Shown: positions 1 through 8,525, counted from the stretch's first letter. The stretch: DNA of 64,000 bases from Desulfatitalea tepidiphila (GCF_001293685.1 NZ_BCAG01000001.1:372001-436000), one strand, 5' to 3'. Made by a program: numbers and translations. The notes: generated from the sequence alone by a model not told the origin.

Positions 1-487
1 GGGCATACCCGGAAAGAAAGACGCCCCACTCGTCCCGGTAGGGTTTGTCGTCCACCGAGGGGACGTGGAAGCCGGTCTGCAATAGGTCGGGTGGCTCGGG
101 ATATTCACGGCCGGGCATGGCCTGGTTTTCGGTTTCGTCGGAATCGATCACGAATGCGACGCGGTCGGCCTCCTTGCGCATGATAAAGAGGAAGGCGATG
201 TCCGGGTTGGCGCGTCGCGACCGGCGCAATTTTTCCAGGGTGGTGGTGTAAAGCGCCGATTCGATGTCGGCGGCAGTGCGGATGGTCTCCAGCTCCCGTG
301 CGTCAATGCTCTGGCTCAACAGGGCCGCGCTGTTTTGAAGGCGTGAGCGCAGACTCTGCATCAAACTCTCGATGGCGTTGAAATAAAAAAAGGTACCGAT
401 GCTGCCGGATACGAACAGCACGGCCAGAAAATGGCTGAGGAACAGCTTCGGGCCGAAGCGAAGACGGATTCGAGGAGCAATGGTCAT
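1..487 (-). CDS. N-terminal part of a membrane-anchored sensor protein (cut by window edge)
   Basis: The minus-strand frame opens with ATG at 487 behind GGAG and runs off the window, giving about 162 visible residues. Residues 1-12 are basic. Residues about 14-34 form one transmembrane helix (LFLSHFLAVLFVSGSIGTFF), followed by an extracytoplasmic helical region with a predicted amphipathic stretch (SLMQSLRSRLQNSAALLSQS) and a short alpha/beta segment containing FLFIMRKEADRVAFVIDSD. This is the usual start of a single-domain Cache-like sensor followed by a GGDEF, adenylate cyclase or kinase output. The output domain lies outside the window, so its activity cannot be named. It is transcribed in the same direction as the zinc transporter but is separated from it by 121 bases. 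Confidence 0.6.
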   Translation of the reverse strand, partial: MTIAPRIRLRFGPKLFLSHFLAVLFVSGSIGTFFYFNAIESLMQSLRSRLQNSAALLSQSIDARELETIRTAADIESALYTTTLEKLRRSRRANPDIAFLFIMRKEADRVAFVIDSDETENQAMPGREYPEPPDLLQTGFHVPSVDDKPYRDEWGVFLSGYA

Positions 488-608
488 GATTTTTTCTCCC
501 GGTGTCCGAATCAGGTTGGATGGGACCTGATTGGGACGAGACTAATATACCCATCCAGACATATGCGCAACTTCCAATCGGGCTCGACTATAGAACTCGT
601 GGCCGCCT

Positions 609-1448
609 TCAGCGGGTCGAATCGGGTTTTCGATTGGGCGCCATGCCGAGCTTCAGACGGTCGAAGATCAGCGAGATAAGAAAGGCGAGGCTCGACACCA
701 GGATGATTGCGGCCCCCGAGGTCAGGTCGTACCGATAGGAGAGCCAGAGACCGCAGACGGTGAACAGGGCGCCGAGAACGCTGGATGCGACCATCATCTG
801 GAGCAGGGATTTGGCGTATTTTTCCACGATGAACGGCGGGATGGTCAGCAGCGCGATGACCAGGATCAACCCCACGACCTGGATGACCAGCACGATGGTG
901 ACGGCCAGCAGCCCGATCATGCCGAAATAGAGCGTTTTGACAGGTACTCCCCGGATCTGGGCAAACTCTTCATCATAGCTGATGGCCAGCAAATCCTTGT
1001 AGTAATAAATCACCGCCAACGTGATGAATAGACCCATCCCGGTCATAATATAGAGGTCCGTAACCGGAACCGTGAGGATGCTGCCGAACAGATAGCTCAT
1101 CAGGTCCACATGGTAACCCGGCGTCAGATCGAGCAGGATGATGCCTACTGCCATGCCCAGAGCCCAAATGACGCCAATGATGGTGTCGGCGCGATGCCGG
1201 GCCCGAAGGGTCACGGCGGCCATGACCATGGCGGCGGCGAATGAAAATCCGATGGTGCCCACCAGGTAAGGCCAGCCGAAAAAAAAGGCCATGCCGATAC
1301 CGCCATAAGCGGCGTGGGCGATCCCGCCCGAGAGAAACACGATGCGGTTGACCACGACCAGGGTGCCCATGATGCCGCAGATGATGCTGGCCAGTAGCCC
1401 GGCCGCGAGGGCGTGGCGCATGAAGTCAAATTCGAGGGCCTCGATCAT
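609..1448 (-). CDS. znuB: Metal (Zn/Mn) ABC transporter permease, ZnuB type
   Basis: A 279-residue, very hydrophobic protein of the ABC-3 (ZnuB/MntB/TroC) permease family that forms the membrane channel of a Zn2+/Mn2+ importer. Family hallmarks are visible: an early LSGGIAHAAYGGIG segment and the conserved late VVGLILVIALLTIPP helix. I chose the ATG at 1448 (MIEALEFDF) rather than an upstream in-frame codon inside the ATPase gene, because the start then falls 5 bases past the ATPase stop and matches the family length. It is last of a three-gene minus-strand operon with znuA and znuC. Zinc as substrate is inferred from the His-rich binding protein. Confidence 0.9.
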   Translation of the reverse strand: MIEALEFDFMRHALAAGLLASIICGIMGTLVVVNRIVFLSGGIAHAAYGGIGMAFFFGWPYLVGTIGFSFAAAMVMAAVTLRARHRADTIIGVIWALGMAVGIILLDLTPGYHVDLMSYLFGSILTVPVTDLYIMTGMGLFITLAVIYYYKDLLAISYDEEFAQIRGVPVKTLYFGMIGLLAVTIVLVIQVVGLILVIALLTIPPFIVEKYAKSLLQMMVASSVLGALFTVCGLWLSYRYDLTSGAAIILVSSLAFLISLIFDRLKLGMAPNRKPDSTR

Positions 1449-1453
1449 CGCCG

Positions 1454-2230
1454 TTATTCCTTGTGCTCCATCAGAACCCGGTGGGGTAGGCCGTGGGCGA
1501 CCAGTTCCACTGGGCACACCTCTTCGGCTGTGCAGGGATACATGGTTTCCAGCATTTCGCCGGTGATCTCGGCCTGGTCATGGTAGTGCAGGCGGCGGTT
1601 CACGCAGGCGACCGATTTGACATAACGCGAGATGGCCAGCAGATCGTGGCTGACCACTACGATGGTCATGTCGCGATTCAATTCCTTGAGCAGTCGGTAG
1701 AAATCGGCCTGTCCCTTGGTGTCGATGCCGGCCGTGGGTTCATCGAGCAGCAGCAGCCGGGGTCGGGTCACCAAAGCCCGGGCGATGAAGACCCGCTGGC
1801 GTTGACCGCCGGACAACTCTCCGATTTTTTTGTCGGCATGGGCCGCCATCTCCATCTTTTCCAAAGTGGCGTGCGCTTCCTTGCGGTCGGCGGCCGATCG
1901 GCGCGCCCATCTCGTTTTTGGACCGAGTTTGGCCATCAACACGACATCCATGGCGGTAATGGGAAAACTGTTGTTGATGTGTACGTTCTGTGGAACGTAG
2001 CCCACCGACGAAGAAGCCTGCCGCGCGGATCGGCCCATGACACGAATGGTGCCACGGAGCGGATTCAGCAAACCCAGAATCAATCGCAGCAGGGTGGTTT
2101 TGCCGCCGCCGTTGGGACCGATCATGGCCATGAAGTCGCCTGATGGGATCGCCAGGTTCACCGAATCCAGAATCGTTTCGCCGTTGTAAGCGAAAGTGAC
2201 ATCGTGGATCTCGACAATCGGATCGTTCAC
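1454..2230 (-). CDS. znuC: Metal ABC transporter ATP-binding protein, ZnuC type
   Basis: A 258-residue cytoplasmic ATPase that powers the ZnuB channel. It carries a Walker A motif GPNGGGKTTL near residue 40, a Q-loop (GYVPQNVHINNSFPIT, the ZnuC/MntB signature near residue 85), the ABC signature LSGGQRQRV, Walker B LLLLDEPTAG and the switch His in VVVSHDLLAISRY. The C-terminus has a short Cys-containing stretch (YPCTAEEVCPVELVAHG). This tail occurs in several ZnuC-like proteins and may contact metal, though that is inference. It sits between znuA (10-base gap) and znuB (5-base gap), so the three are presumably cotranscribed and translationally coupled. Confidence 0.93.
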   Translation of the reverse strand: MNDPIVEIHDVTFAYNGETILDSVNLAIPSGDFMAMIGPNGGGKTTLLRLILGLLNPLRGTIRVMGRSARQASSSVGYVPQNVHINNSFPITAMDVVLMAKLGPKTRWARRSAADRKEAHATLEKMEMAAHADKKIGELSGGQRQRVFIARALVTRPRLLLLDEPTAGIDTKGQADFYRLLKELNRDMTIVVVSHDLLAISRYVKSVACVNRRLHYHDQAEITGEMLETMYPCTAEEVCPVELVAHGLPHRVLMEHKE

Positions 2231-2240
2231 GGTTGCATTC

Positions 2241-3167
2241 CTATCTTAGGGCCGCGTTGAAGGTGTCGGCCAGATCGCAAAGATTGGTCAGCCAATCTTC
2301 TGCCAGCGGGTCGGCGTAGGCGACACGGCCGCGAATCGAATCGGCCACGAGCGCGGCGCTTTTTGTGGAAAATTGAGGCTGAACAAAGATCACGCGTATC
2401 TCATCTCTCCTGGCTTCTTCGATCAGCATCTTCAATTGAGCGGGCTTGGGGTCTTTTCCTTCGATCTCGATGGCGATCTGTTCGAGTCCGTAGGCGTGCG
2501 CGAAGTAGCCCCAGGAGGGGTGAAACACCATGAATCGCAGACCTGCCTTGCCGGCGAAGGTGGTTTTAAGGTGGGCGTCGAGACGATCGATTTCGGCGGC
2601 AAAACGCCGAAACTGATCTTCGTAAAAATCCTTATGGACAGAATCGGCGGACTGCAGGACATCTGCGATCGTGCGGCTCTGGATTTTCACCAAGGGCGGC
2701 GAGAGCCAGATGTGTGGATCGGGGGCGGCATGGGCCTGCCGGTTGGCATCGTGTTCGCTTGGGAAATGCCCGTGTGCCCCAGCCGCTTCGTGATGATCTT
2801 CTTCTCCATGATGGTGCCCGGTCATAAATATCTTCTCGATGCCTTGATCGGTATGAACCACAGCCATTTCAGGATTGGCGGCGGCGAATTTTTTCAACCA
2901 GACGTTTTCAAACGGCACGCCCACGGCAAAGTAGATACTGGCTTTGGAAAGGGCCGCCATCTGGGTGGGTTTTGGCTCATAGGCATGCGGGCTGGCGCCG
3001 GGCTGCACCATGACCTGGACCTCGACCCGATCCTTTCCGATTTGTTCCACAAAATATTTCTGGGGCAGGATGCTGACAAAGACCGCAATCTTATCAGATG
3101 CATACCCGGCCTTTAATGTCATCAGTAGAATCACAGCGGCCCATAGTAAATTGATAGCTATACGCAT
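2241..3167 (-). CDS. znuA: Zinc-type ABC transporter substrate-binding protein (ZnuA-like)
   Basis: A 308-residue periplasmic cluster A-I binding protein. The N-terminus (MRIAINLLWAAVILLMTLKAGYA) is a signal peptide. Metal ligand positions expected for the family are present: His in GASPHAYEP, His in DPHIWLSP, a glutamate-bearing IEIEGKDPKPAQL segment and the late Asp in YADPLAEDW. Between the first two ligands is a His/Asp/Glu-rich loop (residues about 117-150, including HHHGEEDHHEAAGAHGH) typical of zinc-scavenging ZnuA rather than MntA/PsaA. It is first gene of the minus-strand operon. About 320 bases of upstream DNA contain no recognised Zur operator. Confidence 0.92.
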   Translation of the reverse strand: MRIAINLLWAAVILLMTLKAGYASDKIAVFVSILPQKYFVEQIGKDRVEVQVMVQPGASPHAYEPKPTQMAALSKASIYFAVGVPFENVWLKKFAAANPEMAVVHTDQGIEKIFMTGHHHGEEDHHEAAGAHGHFPSEHDANRQAHAAPDPHIWLSPPLVKIQSRTIADVLQSADSVHKDFYEDQFRRFAAEIDRLDAHLKTTFAGKAGLRFMVFHPSWGYFAHAYGLEQIAIEIEGKDPKPAQLKMLIEEARRDEIRVIFVQPQFSTKSAALVADSIRGRVAYADPLAEDWLTNLCDLADTFNAALR

Positions 3168-3354
3168 GAAGACAACCTTTTGTCCGAGGCCGGAAAGACC
3201 GGATTGCGGGGACGGTTCGATTCTGATGGTTTGTGTGATTCAAATCGGCAGATCACCTGTCCGCCAATGCACGCCGTGCAAATATAGGGCATTGGCCTCG
3301 AAGATGCAACCGATGGGCTTCAAAGTCAATGTCATTTACTTGGGCGGATATTGC

Positions 3355-3447
3355 GGGCGGGCATAAAGCCCGCCCCTACGAGATTTGAGTGGCAATACAG
3401 GCAGTTGTTCTAATCGTGCGGTGTAGGGGCGGGCTGTATGCCCGCCC
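3355..3447. repeat. Pair of inverted REP-like palindromes
   Basis: Two copies of an 8-bp perfect stem, GGGCGGGC/GCCCGCCC, around a 5-base loop lie at 3355-3375 (loop ATAAA) and 3427-3447 (loop TGTAT). The flanking CTAC/GTAG places them in opposite orientation, so together they resemble a bacterial interspersed mosaic element. A third copy is at 39527-39547. They sit between the divergent 5' end of znuA and the 3' end of the porin gene, so they may also protect or terminate the porin end of transcripts. No T-tract follows either stem. Confidence 0.7.
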
Positions 3448-3485
3448 GAAGGGAGGCCGAACGCATTAAGTCAACGGCATTGAGT

Positions 3486-4571
3486 TTAAAATTCGATGGC
3501 CAATTGGGCCGTGACCGTATCGGTCTCTTCCACATCGTCTTCGTATTCGTCGTGCAGATATTCCAGAGCCAGGTTGGTGCAGCTGAAGACGCCCCAGTTG
3601 ATCACCGCGCCGTATTGTTTTTCGGGCAGGAAGTCGGCCCCGTCGTCCGATCCGCCATAGCGCACGGCCAGTTCCAGATCCTCGACGATCATGACGCCGA
3701 ATTCCGCGTTCCAGGCTGCGGGCTTACGGTCATCAGGGTCGGTGTCGATATAGACTTCCCCTGCTTCGAATTCATCCAGGGCTGACACATACTCGCCGAT
3801 GAGCCGGAAGCGGTCGAGGAATTCGAAAGTGACGAAGGCGCTCCAGCCGCCGACAAAATCCTCGACCGGATCGATGTCGCCGTCTCCGTTCCGATCCGTG
3901 ATCACTTCGGAGAAAGCGTCCGAAGAGGCCAGGCTGGAGATATACGACGCCCCCAGCGTCAACCCCTCGAAGGGCTGGGCGGTCACGCCGGCCACGAAGC
4001 CGTCGACGTGGTTGTCTTCGCCCGCCTCCTCGATTTTCCCATTGAAGGCGCCCACCGAGAGATCGACCAGTTCGCCGCCGATGCGGCAGCCGGCCACCAG
4101 CGATCCCTCGTTGGTTTCCCCGAGGATCAGGGTATTGGGGTCGGTGATGAAGTGGGTGTCGAACCGGCCGAAGGGCAGGTACTGCCGCCCGGCGATCAGG
4201 TAGGCCGGAAAGGCGTCGGTACCGGTCAGGGTGATGAAGCCCTCGTCCACGAACAGATCATCGTCTTCCCACTTGAACAGCACATGGCCGTCTACATGGT
4301 CGATGATGCGGGCATCCACGGCCAGTTCCACGGTGGCCAGGTCCACGTCGCTGCTGTCATCTGCCGTGTCGGCGTCTTGGTAATAGGCCTCGACCTCCAC
4401 CAGGCCGCTGACCTGAATGCGGTCCCACCAAGAGTTGCCCGCTTCTGTCCCGCCAATGGCTTTTTCCAGAAGCCGGACACGCTCTTCGAGACTGGCGTTG
4501 TCCTGCGCCAGGGCCGCTGCCGTCAAACCCATCAACAGCGAACATGTCAACAACACTACCCATTTCTTCAT
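3486..4571 (-). CDS. LbtU-type outer-membrane porin
   Basis: A 361-residue exported beta-barrel protein. I chose the ATG at 4571 because it follows GGAGGAG and opens a clean signal peptide (MKKWVVLLTCSLLMGLTAAALAQ); the frame is open further upstream but without a ribosome site. Residues about 25-42 (SLEERVRLLEKAIGG) form a short coiled-coil region as in porins with periplasmic trimerisation helices. The rest is alternating strands with acidic turns, ending in the terminal aromatic signature LAIEF expected for BAM recognition. Segments such as SGLVEVEAYYQDADTADDSS are characteristic of the LbtU siderophore-porin family. Location beside metal importers fits a role in metal or metallophore passage across the outer membrane; the substrate is inferred. 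Confidence 0.75.
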   Translation of the reverse strand: MKKWVVLLTCSLLMGLTAAALAQDNASLEERVRLLEKAIGGTEAGNSWWDRIQVSGLVEVEAYYQDADTADDSSDVDLATVELAVDARIIDHVDGHVLFKWEDDDLFVDEGFITLTGTDAFPAYLIAGRQYLPFGRFDTHFITDPNTLILGETNEGSLVAGCRIGGELVDLSVGAFNGKIEEAGEDNHVDGFVAGVTAQPFEGLTLGASYISSLASSDAFSEVITDRNGDGDIDPVEDFVGGWSAFVTFEFLDRFRLIGEYVSALDEFEAGEVYIDTDPDDRKPAAWNAEFGVMIVEDLELAVRYGGSDDGADFLPEKQYGAVINWGVFSCTNLALEYLHDEYEDDVEETDTVTAQLAIEF

Positions 4572-4606
4572 CGTACACTCCTCCTTCTTCGATAAAAGCA
4601 ATGATG

Positions 4607-4624
4607 TTAGGTCCGGTAACCTTG
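4607..4624. promoter_or_regulatory. Possible DtxR-family operator upstream of the porin
   Basis: The sequence TTAGGTCCGGTAACCTTG contains the inverted repeat AGGT-N6-ACCT, with TTAGGT and TAACCT resembling the half-sites of DtxR/IdeR boxes, but with a spacer one base shorter than the classical box. It lies 36 bases upstream of the porin start, within its probable leader. A single weak match without a second copy elsewhere in the window, so confidence is low. Confidence 0.25.
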
Positions 4625-4995
4625 TGCGCTTATCAGTGGGACAAAAAAAAGGCGCAACGGCGCTCGTATCATGTATCTCAAGCGCCGCTGCACCTTCGCT
4701 TCCCATGCACCATTTTCAGGTCATCGGCCGCAAGGCTAACGCAACTGAGTTAGGCAATCCAAACTTAGGATGCACTATATTCCATGCACGGATTGCAGAG
4801 TCAAGTACTTTTTAAATACCGGCCCCGTTTGATTCCTCCTCATCGGTACTGCAAGAAGCAAAGAGATCCTCGGTTTTGACCGTCGCCGCATTGGCAACCG
4901 GATCCGGCGCAGGGTTTTCAATTGAGTTTTCATTCATTCTCCAATAGCCTGTTCCGCGCCAGATATTCGAATGAATGCTTTGCCCGGAGGTACTG
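4625..4995. other. Divergent intergenic region between porin and phosphoesterase
   Basis: About 370 bases with no supportable gene. It must carry the divergent promoters of the porin (minus) and the secreted phosphoesterase (plus). An AT-rich stretch around 4765-4820 is the best promoter candidate, but no clean -35/-10 pair is evident. Confidence 0.4.
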
Positions 4996-5976
4996 ATGAA
5001 ATTTTTCTATGCAACAGTTTTATGGTTTTGCGGATTGGTGGTGGTACATCCACTGCCGGGGGACACGGTTCCAACGCTCACCCTATGCACCTGGAACATC
5101 GAACACCTTGCAGCGCAAGATGACGCCGGCTGCAAGCCGCGAAAGAATCATGACTACCAGGCTCTCCACAAGTTCGCGGCCGATTTGAACGCCGATATCA
5201 TCGCTTTCCAGGAGGTTGAAAATCTATCAGCCGCAAGGCGCCTATTCACACCGTCCGAATACCATATCGAAATTTCCGGGCGACCCACCGTTGAACTCGG
5301 TCGATGCCGCGAAGGGGACCGGCGCCGCATGCAACGGACCGGTTTTGCCATCCGTAAGGACCTCCAGACCAGGCTCGGCCTCCGATACCAACGGCAGCCA
5401 GATGTTCGCTATCTGGCCACCCAACCCTCAGAAAGATGGGGCGTGCATATCATTGTGTTCTCGACCAATGAGCCGGGGAGACGCCTGCATCTTTTGGCCG
5501 TTCATTTAAAATCGGGTTGCTCCTATGGCGAGCCGAAGTATCGTGGTGATGAGTCGCCGTGCAGCCGGTTGGCCGAACAGGTGCCGCGCCTCGAGGCCTG
5601 GATGGATGCCCGGGCGGCGGCCGGTGAAGAGTTTATCATTCTGGGGGATGTGAATCGCCAGTTGGACGGATTGGGCGACCCGGTGTGGGAGGCCTGGGAC
5701 GACAGCGAATGCTGCACATGGGAGCAGCCGGCCACAGGATTGTGGCACTGCCGCGAAGGGACCGAACGATTCAATCCCATCGCCGATCTCGAACGGGCAC
5801 GATCCGGCAGGAAGCACCCTTATCCCCACAATGCAAAACACCCCTTTGCCATCGATCATATCATCATGAGCTCCGGAGCCGATCGTCTGGCGATCGAAAT
5901 CACAGCGCAGTTCATTCACGACCGGGACAAACTGTCCGACCATGCGCCTCTGATGATGAAGATCAATTGGAGATAG
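4996..5976 (+). CDS. Secreted endonuclease/exonuclease/phosphatase-family protein
   Basis: A 326-residue metal-dependent phosphoesterase of the EEP superfamily (DNase I-like fold). The ATG at 4996 is preferred over one 21 bases earlier because GGAGG lies 7 bases upstream and it opens a signal peptide (MKFFYATVLWFCGLVVVHPLPG). Catalytic landmarks occur in family order: Asn in LCTWNIEHL, Glu in IIAFQEVEN, His-Leu-Lys in LLAVHLKSGC, Asp-x-Asn in FIILGDVNRQLDG and the terminal Ser-Asp-His in KLSDHAPLMM. Export suggests a scavenging nuclease or phosphodiesterase acting outside the cytoplasm. The substrate (DNA, RNA, phospholipid headgroup) cannot be read from sequence. Confidence 0.85.
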   Translation: MKFFYATVLWFCGLVVVHPLPGDTVPTLTLCTWNIEHLAAQDDAGCKPRKNHDYQALHKFAADLNADIIAFQEVENLSAARRLFTPSEYHIEISGRPTVELGRCREGDRRRMQRTGFAIRKDLQTRLGLRYQRQPDVRYLATQPSERWGVHIIVFSTNEPGRRLHLLAVHLKSGCSYGEPKYRGDESPCSRLAEQVPRLEAWMDARAAAGEEFIILGDVNRQLDGLGDPVWEAWDDSECCTWEQPATGLWHCREGTERFNPIADLERARSGRKHPYPHNAKHPFAIDHIIMSSGADRLAIEITAQFIHDRDKLSDHAPLMMKINWR

Positions 5977-6193
5977 GAAAAGAGGCGGCGGAATATGAAT
6001 AGACAAATACAGGATAATCCATTAGGGATCTTCACAGTGTTTTATCCGACTACCCCAAAAAACACGCCTGCAGCCTTCGGCCCCATTGGTGTGAAGTGAT
6101 GTGAAGGGGTAACCAGGTGTGACAGAATACCTATAGTTACGACTCCACTTTTTTCGTGCTGGTGGTCGACCGAAAGACCGCAAGAGGGCCTCT

Positions 6194-6541
6194 CTATCTT
6201 AATGTTCGTTGCAACCGCAGGACATCCCTGCCGCCCTCGTTGTTTTCGATCAGCGTCTGGGGCAGTTTCTTGCGCAACGCCTCGAGGCGCTTGGATTTGA
6301 AGGCTTTGCGACTCTCTTCTATTTCTTCGATGGCTTCATGGATGACCTCTTCCAAGCGAAGCTCCCTGGAGCGCTTGGGACACAGATCGAACAGGGGTTT
6401 CAAATTACGGTCGTCGATCTGTCCTTCCAGAATGGACCTTACCAAACAGCGATGCATGTCGATGCCCTGCTGAAGCTCCTTGACGCTGGTCTCGATCGCG
6501 TTGATGATGTCCTTTTTATCCAGCCCCATATATTTTGCCAT
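6194..6541 (-). CDS. Small charged helical protein of unknown function
   Basis: 115 residues from the ATG at 6541 (MAKYMGLDKKDIINAIET); the frame stays open to a TTG at 6568, and neither start has a well-spaced ribosome site, so the N-terminus is uncertain. It is soluble and strongly charged, with predicted long helices: residues 8-40 and a Glu/Arg/Lys-rich stretch (LEEVIHEAIEEIEESRKAFK) that is probably coiled coil. There is a single CLVR and a single LCPK cysteine, with no metal motif. No family is recognised. It is in the same orientation as the downstream-lying DtxR regulator gene (121 bases apart), but an operon is not clear. Confidence 0.55.
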   Translation of the reverse strand: MAKYMGLDKKDIINAIETSVKELQQGIDMHRCLVRSILEGQIDDRNLKPLFDLCPKRSRELRLEEVIHEAIEEIEESRKAFKSKRLEALRKKLPQTLIENNEGGRDVLRLQRTLR

Positions 6542-6663
6542 CCTTTTAAAGTTTAATCCTTCTAACAACTATCTTACAAAAATGGCCGTCTTTAAAGGGT
6601 TGTTTCAAAGGCGGCGGATATTTTGCTTCTATGCCGCTAAGTTGCGTTGAGCAGTGTCGATTA

Positions 6664-7230
6664 CTATTTCTTCGGACCGCGTGATGACCTGTTTTTGATG
6701 GCATCGACTTTTTCTTTCAACGGTATCGAAAAGACGTCGCAACGTTCAATGCATTTTTCAGGTTTGTGGCCATGCCGGCGATACTCTTCGAAATGCTCAA
6801 GCCAGCTTTCCCCAGCCCGCGGGCATGTCTGAATGAACTCCATGAAGTCGGTCAGGCTGGCCAGGGTGCCTTCGCTGAGGGTATGCTCCATTTTACAGGC
6901 CTCTTCGTCGGCGACCTTGGATTTGATTTTCAGAATTTCGGTCAGGAATTTGAACAGCACCCCGTGCCGTCGCCTCATCTCCTTGCCGATATCTGCGCCA
7001 TCCTTGGTCAATTCCACATATTCGTACTTTTCGTAACTGACCAAACCCCGGCTTTTCAGGGTTTTGAGCATGCTGGAGACGGTTGGCATTTTAACGTCCA
7101 GCCGTTTGGCGATATCCTTTACGCGAACGACTTTTTTTTCCCTGTCCAGATCGAAAATCGCCTCAAGGTAATCCTCCATGACAGAGGTCAACGGCTTATC
7201 CGCGAGACTCTCTTTTTTGGTGGATACCAT
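6664..7230 (-). CDS. DtxR/MntR-family metal-dependent transcriptional regulator
   Basis: A 188-residue regulator that probably represses metal-uptake genes when Mn2+ or Fe2+ is bound. Residues about 15-80 form the winged helix (SVMEDYLEAIFDLDREKKVV then VKDIAKRLDVKMPTVSSMLK, the recognition helix), followed by the dimerisation domain with RRRHGVLFKFLTEIL (ancillary-site His) and EEACKMEHTLSEGTL (Cys/Glu/His of the primary site). The pattern C-x2-EH is closer to iron-type DtxR than to MntR, though metal choice is not certain. There is no C-terminal SH3 domain; instead there is a basic/Cys-containing tail (RHGHKPEKCIERCDVFS). It is divergent from the second metal importer, the likely regulatory target. 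Confidence 0.88.
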   Translation of the reverse strand: MVSTKKESLADKPLTSVMEDYLEAIFDLDREKKVVRVKDIAKRLDVKMPTVSSMLKTLKSRGLVSYEKYEYVELTKDGADIGKEMRRRHGVLFKFLTEILKIKSKVADEEACKMEHTLSEGTLASLTDFMEFIQTCPRAGESWLEHFEEYRRHGHKPEKCIERCDVFSIPLKEKVDAIKNRSSRGPKK

Positions 7231-7275
7231 CGTATCTCCTATTCCGAAAGGGTTTCAAAATAAAATTTTAAGGTT

Positions 7276-7340
7276 CTAATAATGGAAGGATGCACTCATT
7301 GTCAAGCCATCTTTTGACAAGGCCCGGTGACAAGGCCCGG
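7276..7340. promoter_or_regulatory. Divergent promoter/operator region between the DtxR-type regulator and metal importer
   Basis: On the minus strand TTGACA (7305-7300), an 18-base spacer and TATTAG (7281-7276) form a plausible sigma-70 promoter for the regulator. The same TTGACA is one arm of an inverted repeat TTGTCAA-N8-TTGACAA (7299-7320), whose other arm is a plus-strand TTGACA facing the importer. Directly following is an exact 13-bp tandem repeat TGACAAGGCCCGG (7315-7327 and 7328-7340). A 10-bp palindrome TAAAATTTTA at 7261-7270 lies between this promoter and the regulator start and could be an autoregulatory site. Confidence 0.45.
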
Positions 7341-7484
7341 GATGTTGCCACCGTTCAACTGAACGCATTCACCATGCCCCGTTTTAATACGTCTGCGGCT
7401 GTATCATTCCGCTATTTTCATTGCATGCGATCGATGGCTTGCTTTATGATGCGTTGGCAAAATTTCAGCCGGAGGAACTTGCGC

Positions 7485-8525
7485 ATGTCGAAGAGGTGGA
7501 GCGCACCCAGGGGGATGGATTTGCCTTTACGCCATCGATGCCGTTGGATCGTGTCAGCCGCCGCTGTTTTGATATTGGGTTGGGCCGCGGCGGCTTCAGG
7601 CAACGCATACAAGGGAAGCTACCCATACAAGGCATTGGCCACGGTGGGCATGGTGGCCGACATCGTGAGGCAGGTGGCCGGCGACAAGGCCGAGGTGACG
7701 CAGATCATCGGCGCCGGCGTCGATCCCCACTTATACAACCCCACGCGCGGCGACGTGGCGGCGCTGATCAAGTCGGACATCATTTTTTACGCCGGATTGT
7801 TGCTCGAAGGACAGATGACCGATATTCTGGTCAAGATCTCGCGCCGCCGGCCGGTGATTGCCGTGACCGAGCTGCTCCAGGTGGGCGACCTGATTCGTGA
7901 TGTCCAATCGGGTCATCACGACCCGCATGTCTGGATGGATGTGAGCCGGTGGAACCTTGCCGTGAAGGTGGTGGTGGACGCCCTGGTTGCATTCGACCCG
8001 GTGAATGACGATGTTTACAGGCGTAACGGCGAACGATACCAGATCCGGCTCCAGGAACTGGACGATTATGTGCGCCGGGTCATCGGTTCGATTCCCGAAC
8101 AACAGCGCATTCTGGTGACGGCCCACGATGCCTTCAACTATCTGGGGCGGGCATACGGCATAGAGGTGTTGGGCATCCAAGGCCTCTCCACGGAATCCGA
8201 GGCTGGCTTGAAAGACATCAACCGCATCGTGGACGTGCTGGTCAGCCGCCGCGTGCCGGCGGTATTCGTGGAGTCCAGCGTGTCCGACAAGAACGCCAGG
8301 GCGCTGATCGAAGGGGCCGCGTCGCGCGGCCATCAGGTCATCGTCGGCGGGGAGCTGTTTTCCGACGCCATGGGCGCGGCCGGCACTTACGAGGGCACCT
8401 ACATGGGGATGATCGATCACAACGCCACGGTGATTGCACGGGCACTGGGCGGCCGGGCACCGGCCGGGGGAATGCAGGGCAAACTCAGTCTTGCGCATCA
8501 AACTAAAGTATCCATCCGGAAATAG
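7485..8525 (+). CDS. Metal ABC transporter substrate-binding protein (MntA/TroA-like)
   Basis: A 346-residue cluster A-I periplasmic binding protein. The start at 7485 is fixed by GGAGGA eight bases upstream; the frame is open for 195 more bases upstream but that stretch looks non-coding. The N-terminus carries an extended basic region then a hydrophobic signal (WIVSAAAVLILGWAAAASG). The four expected metal ligands are in place: His in GVDPHLYNP, His in HHDPHVWMDV, Glu in GLSTESEAG and Asp in MGMIDHNA. There is no His-rich loop, in contrast to the ZnuA-like protein at 2241-3167, which suggests Mn2+ or Fe2+ as cargo. It is first gene of a plus-strand importer operon. Confidence 0.92.
   Translation: MSKRWSAPRGMDLPLRHRCRWIVSAAAVLILGWAAAASGNAYKGSYPYKALATVGMVADIVRQVAGDKAEVTQIIGAGVDPHLYNPTRGDVAALIKSDIIFYAGLLLEGQMTDILVKISRRRPVIAVTELLQVGDLIRDVQSGHHDPHVWMDVSRWNLAVKVVVDALVAFDPVNDDVYRRNGERYQIRLQELDDYVRRVIGSIPEQQRILVTAHDAFNYLGRAYGIEVLGIQGLSTESEAGLKDINRIVDVLVSRRVPAVFVESSVSDKNARALIEGAASRGHQVIVGGELFSDAMGAAGTYEGTYMGMIDHNATVIARALGGRAPAGGMQGKLSLAHQTKVSIRK

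Noticed and set aside
1449-1517. Longer N-terminus for the ZnuB-like permease
   Set aside because: It would lie inside the ATPase gene, is Pro/Gly-rich, and lacks family similarity; the ATG at 1448 fits better.
7290-7484. 65-codon N-terminal extension of the MntA-like protein
   Set aside because: It would place the signal peptide far from the start, and a strong GGAGGA site precedes the ATG at 7485.
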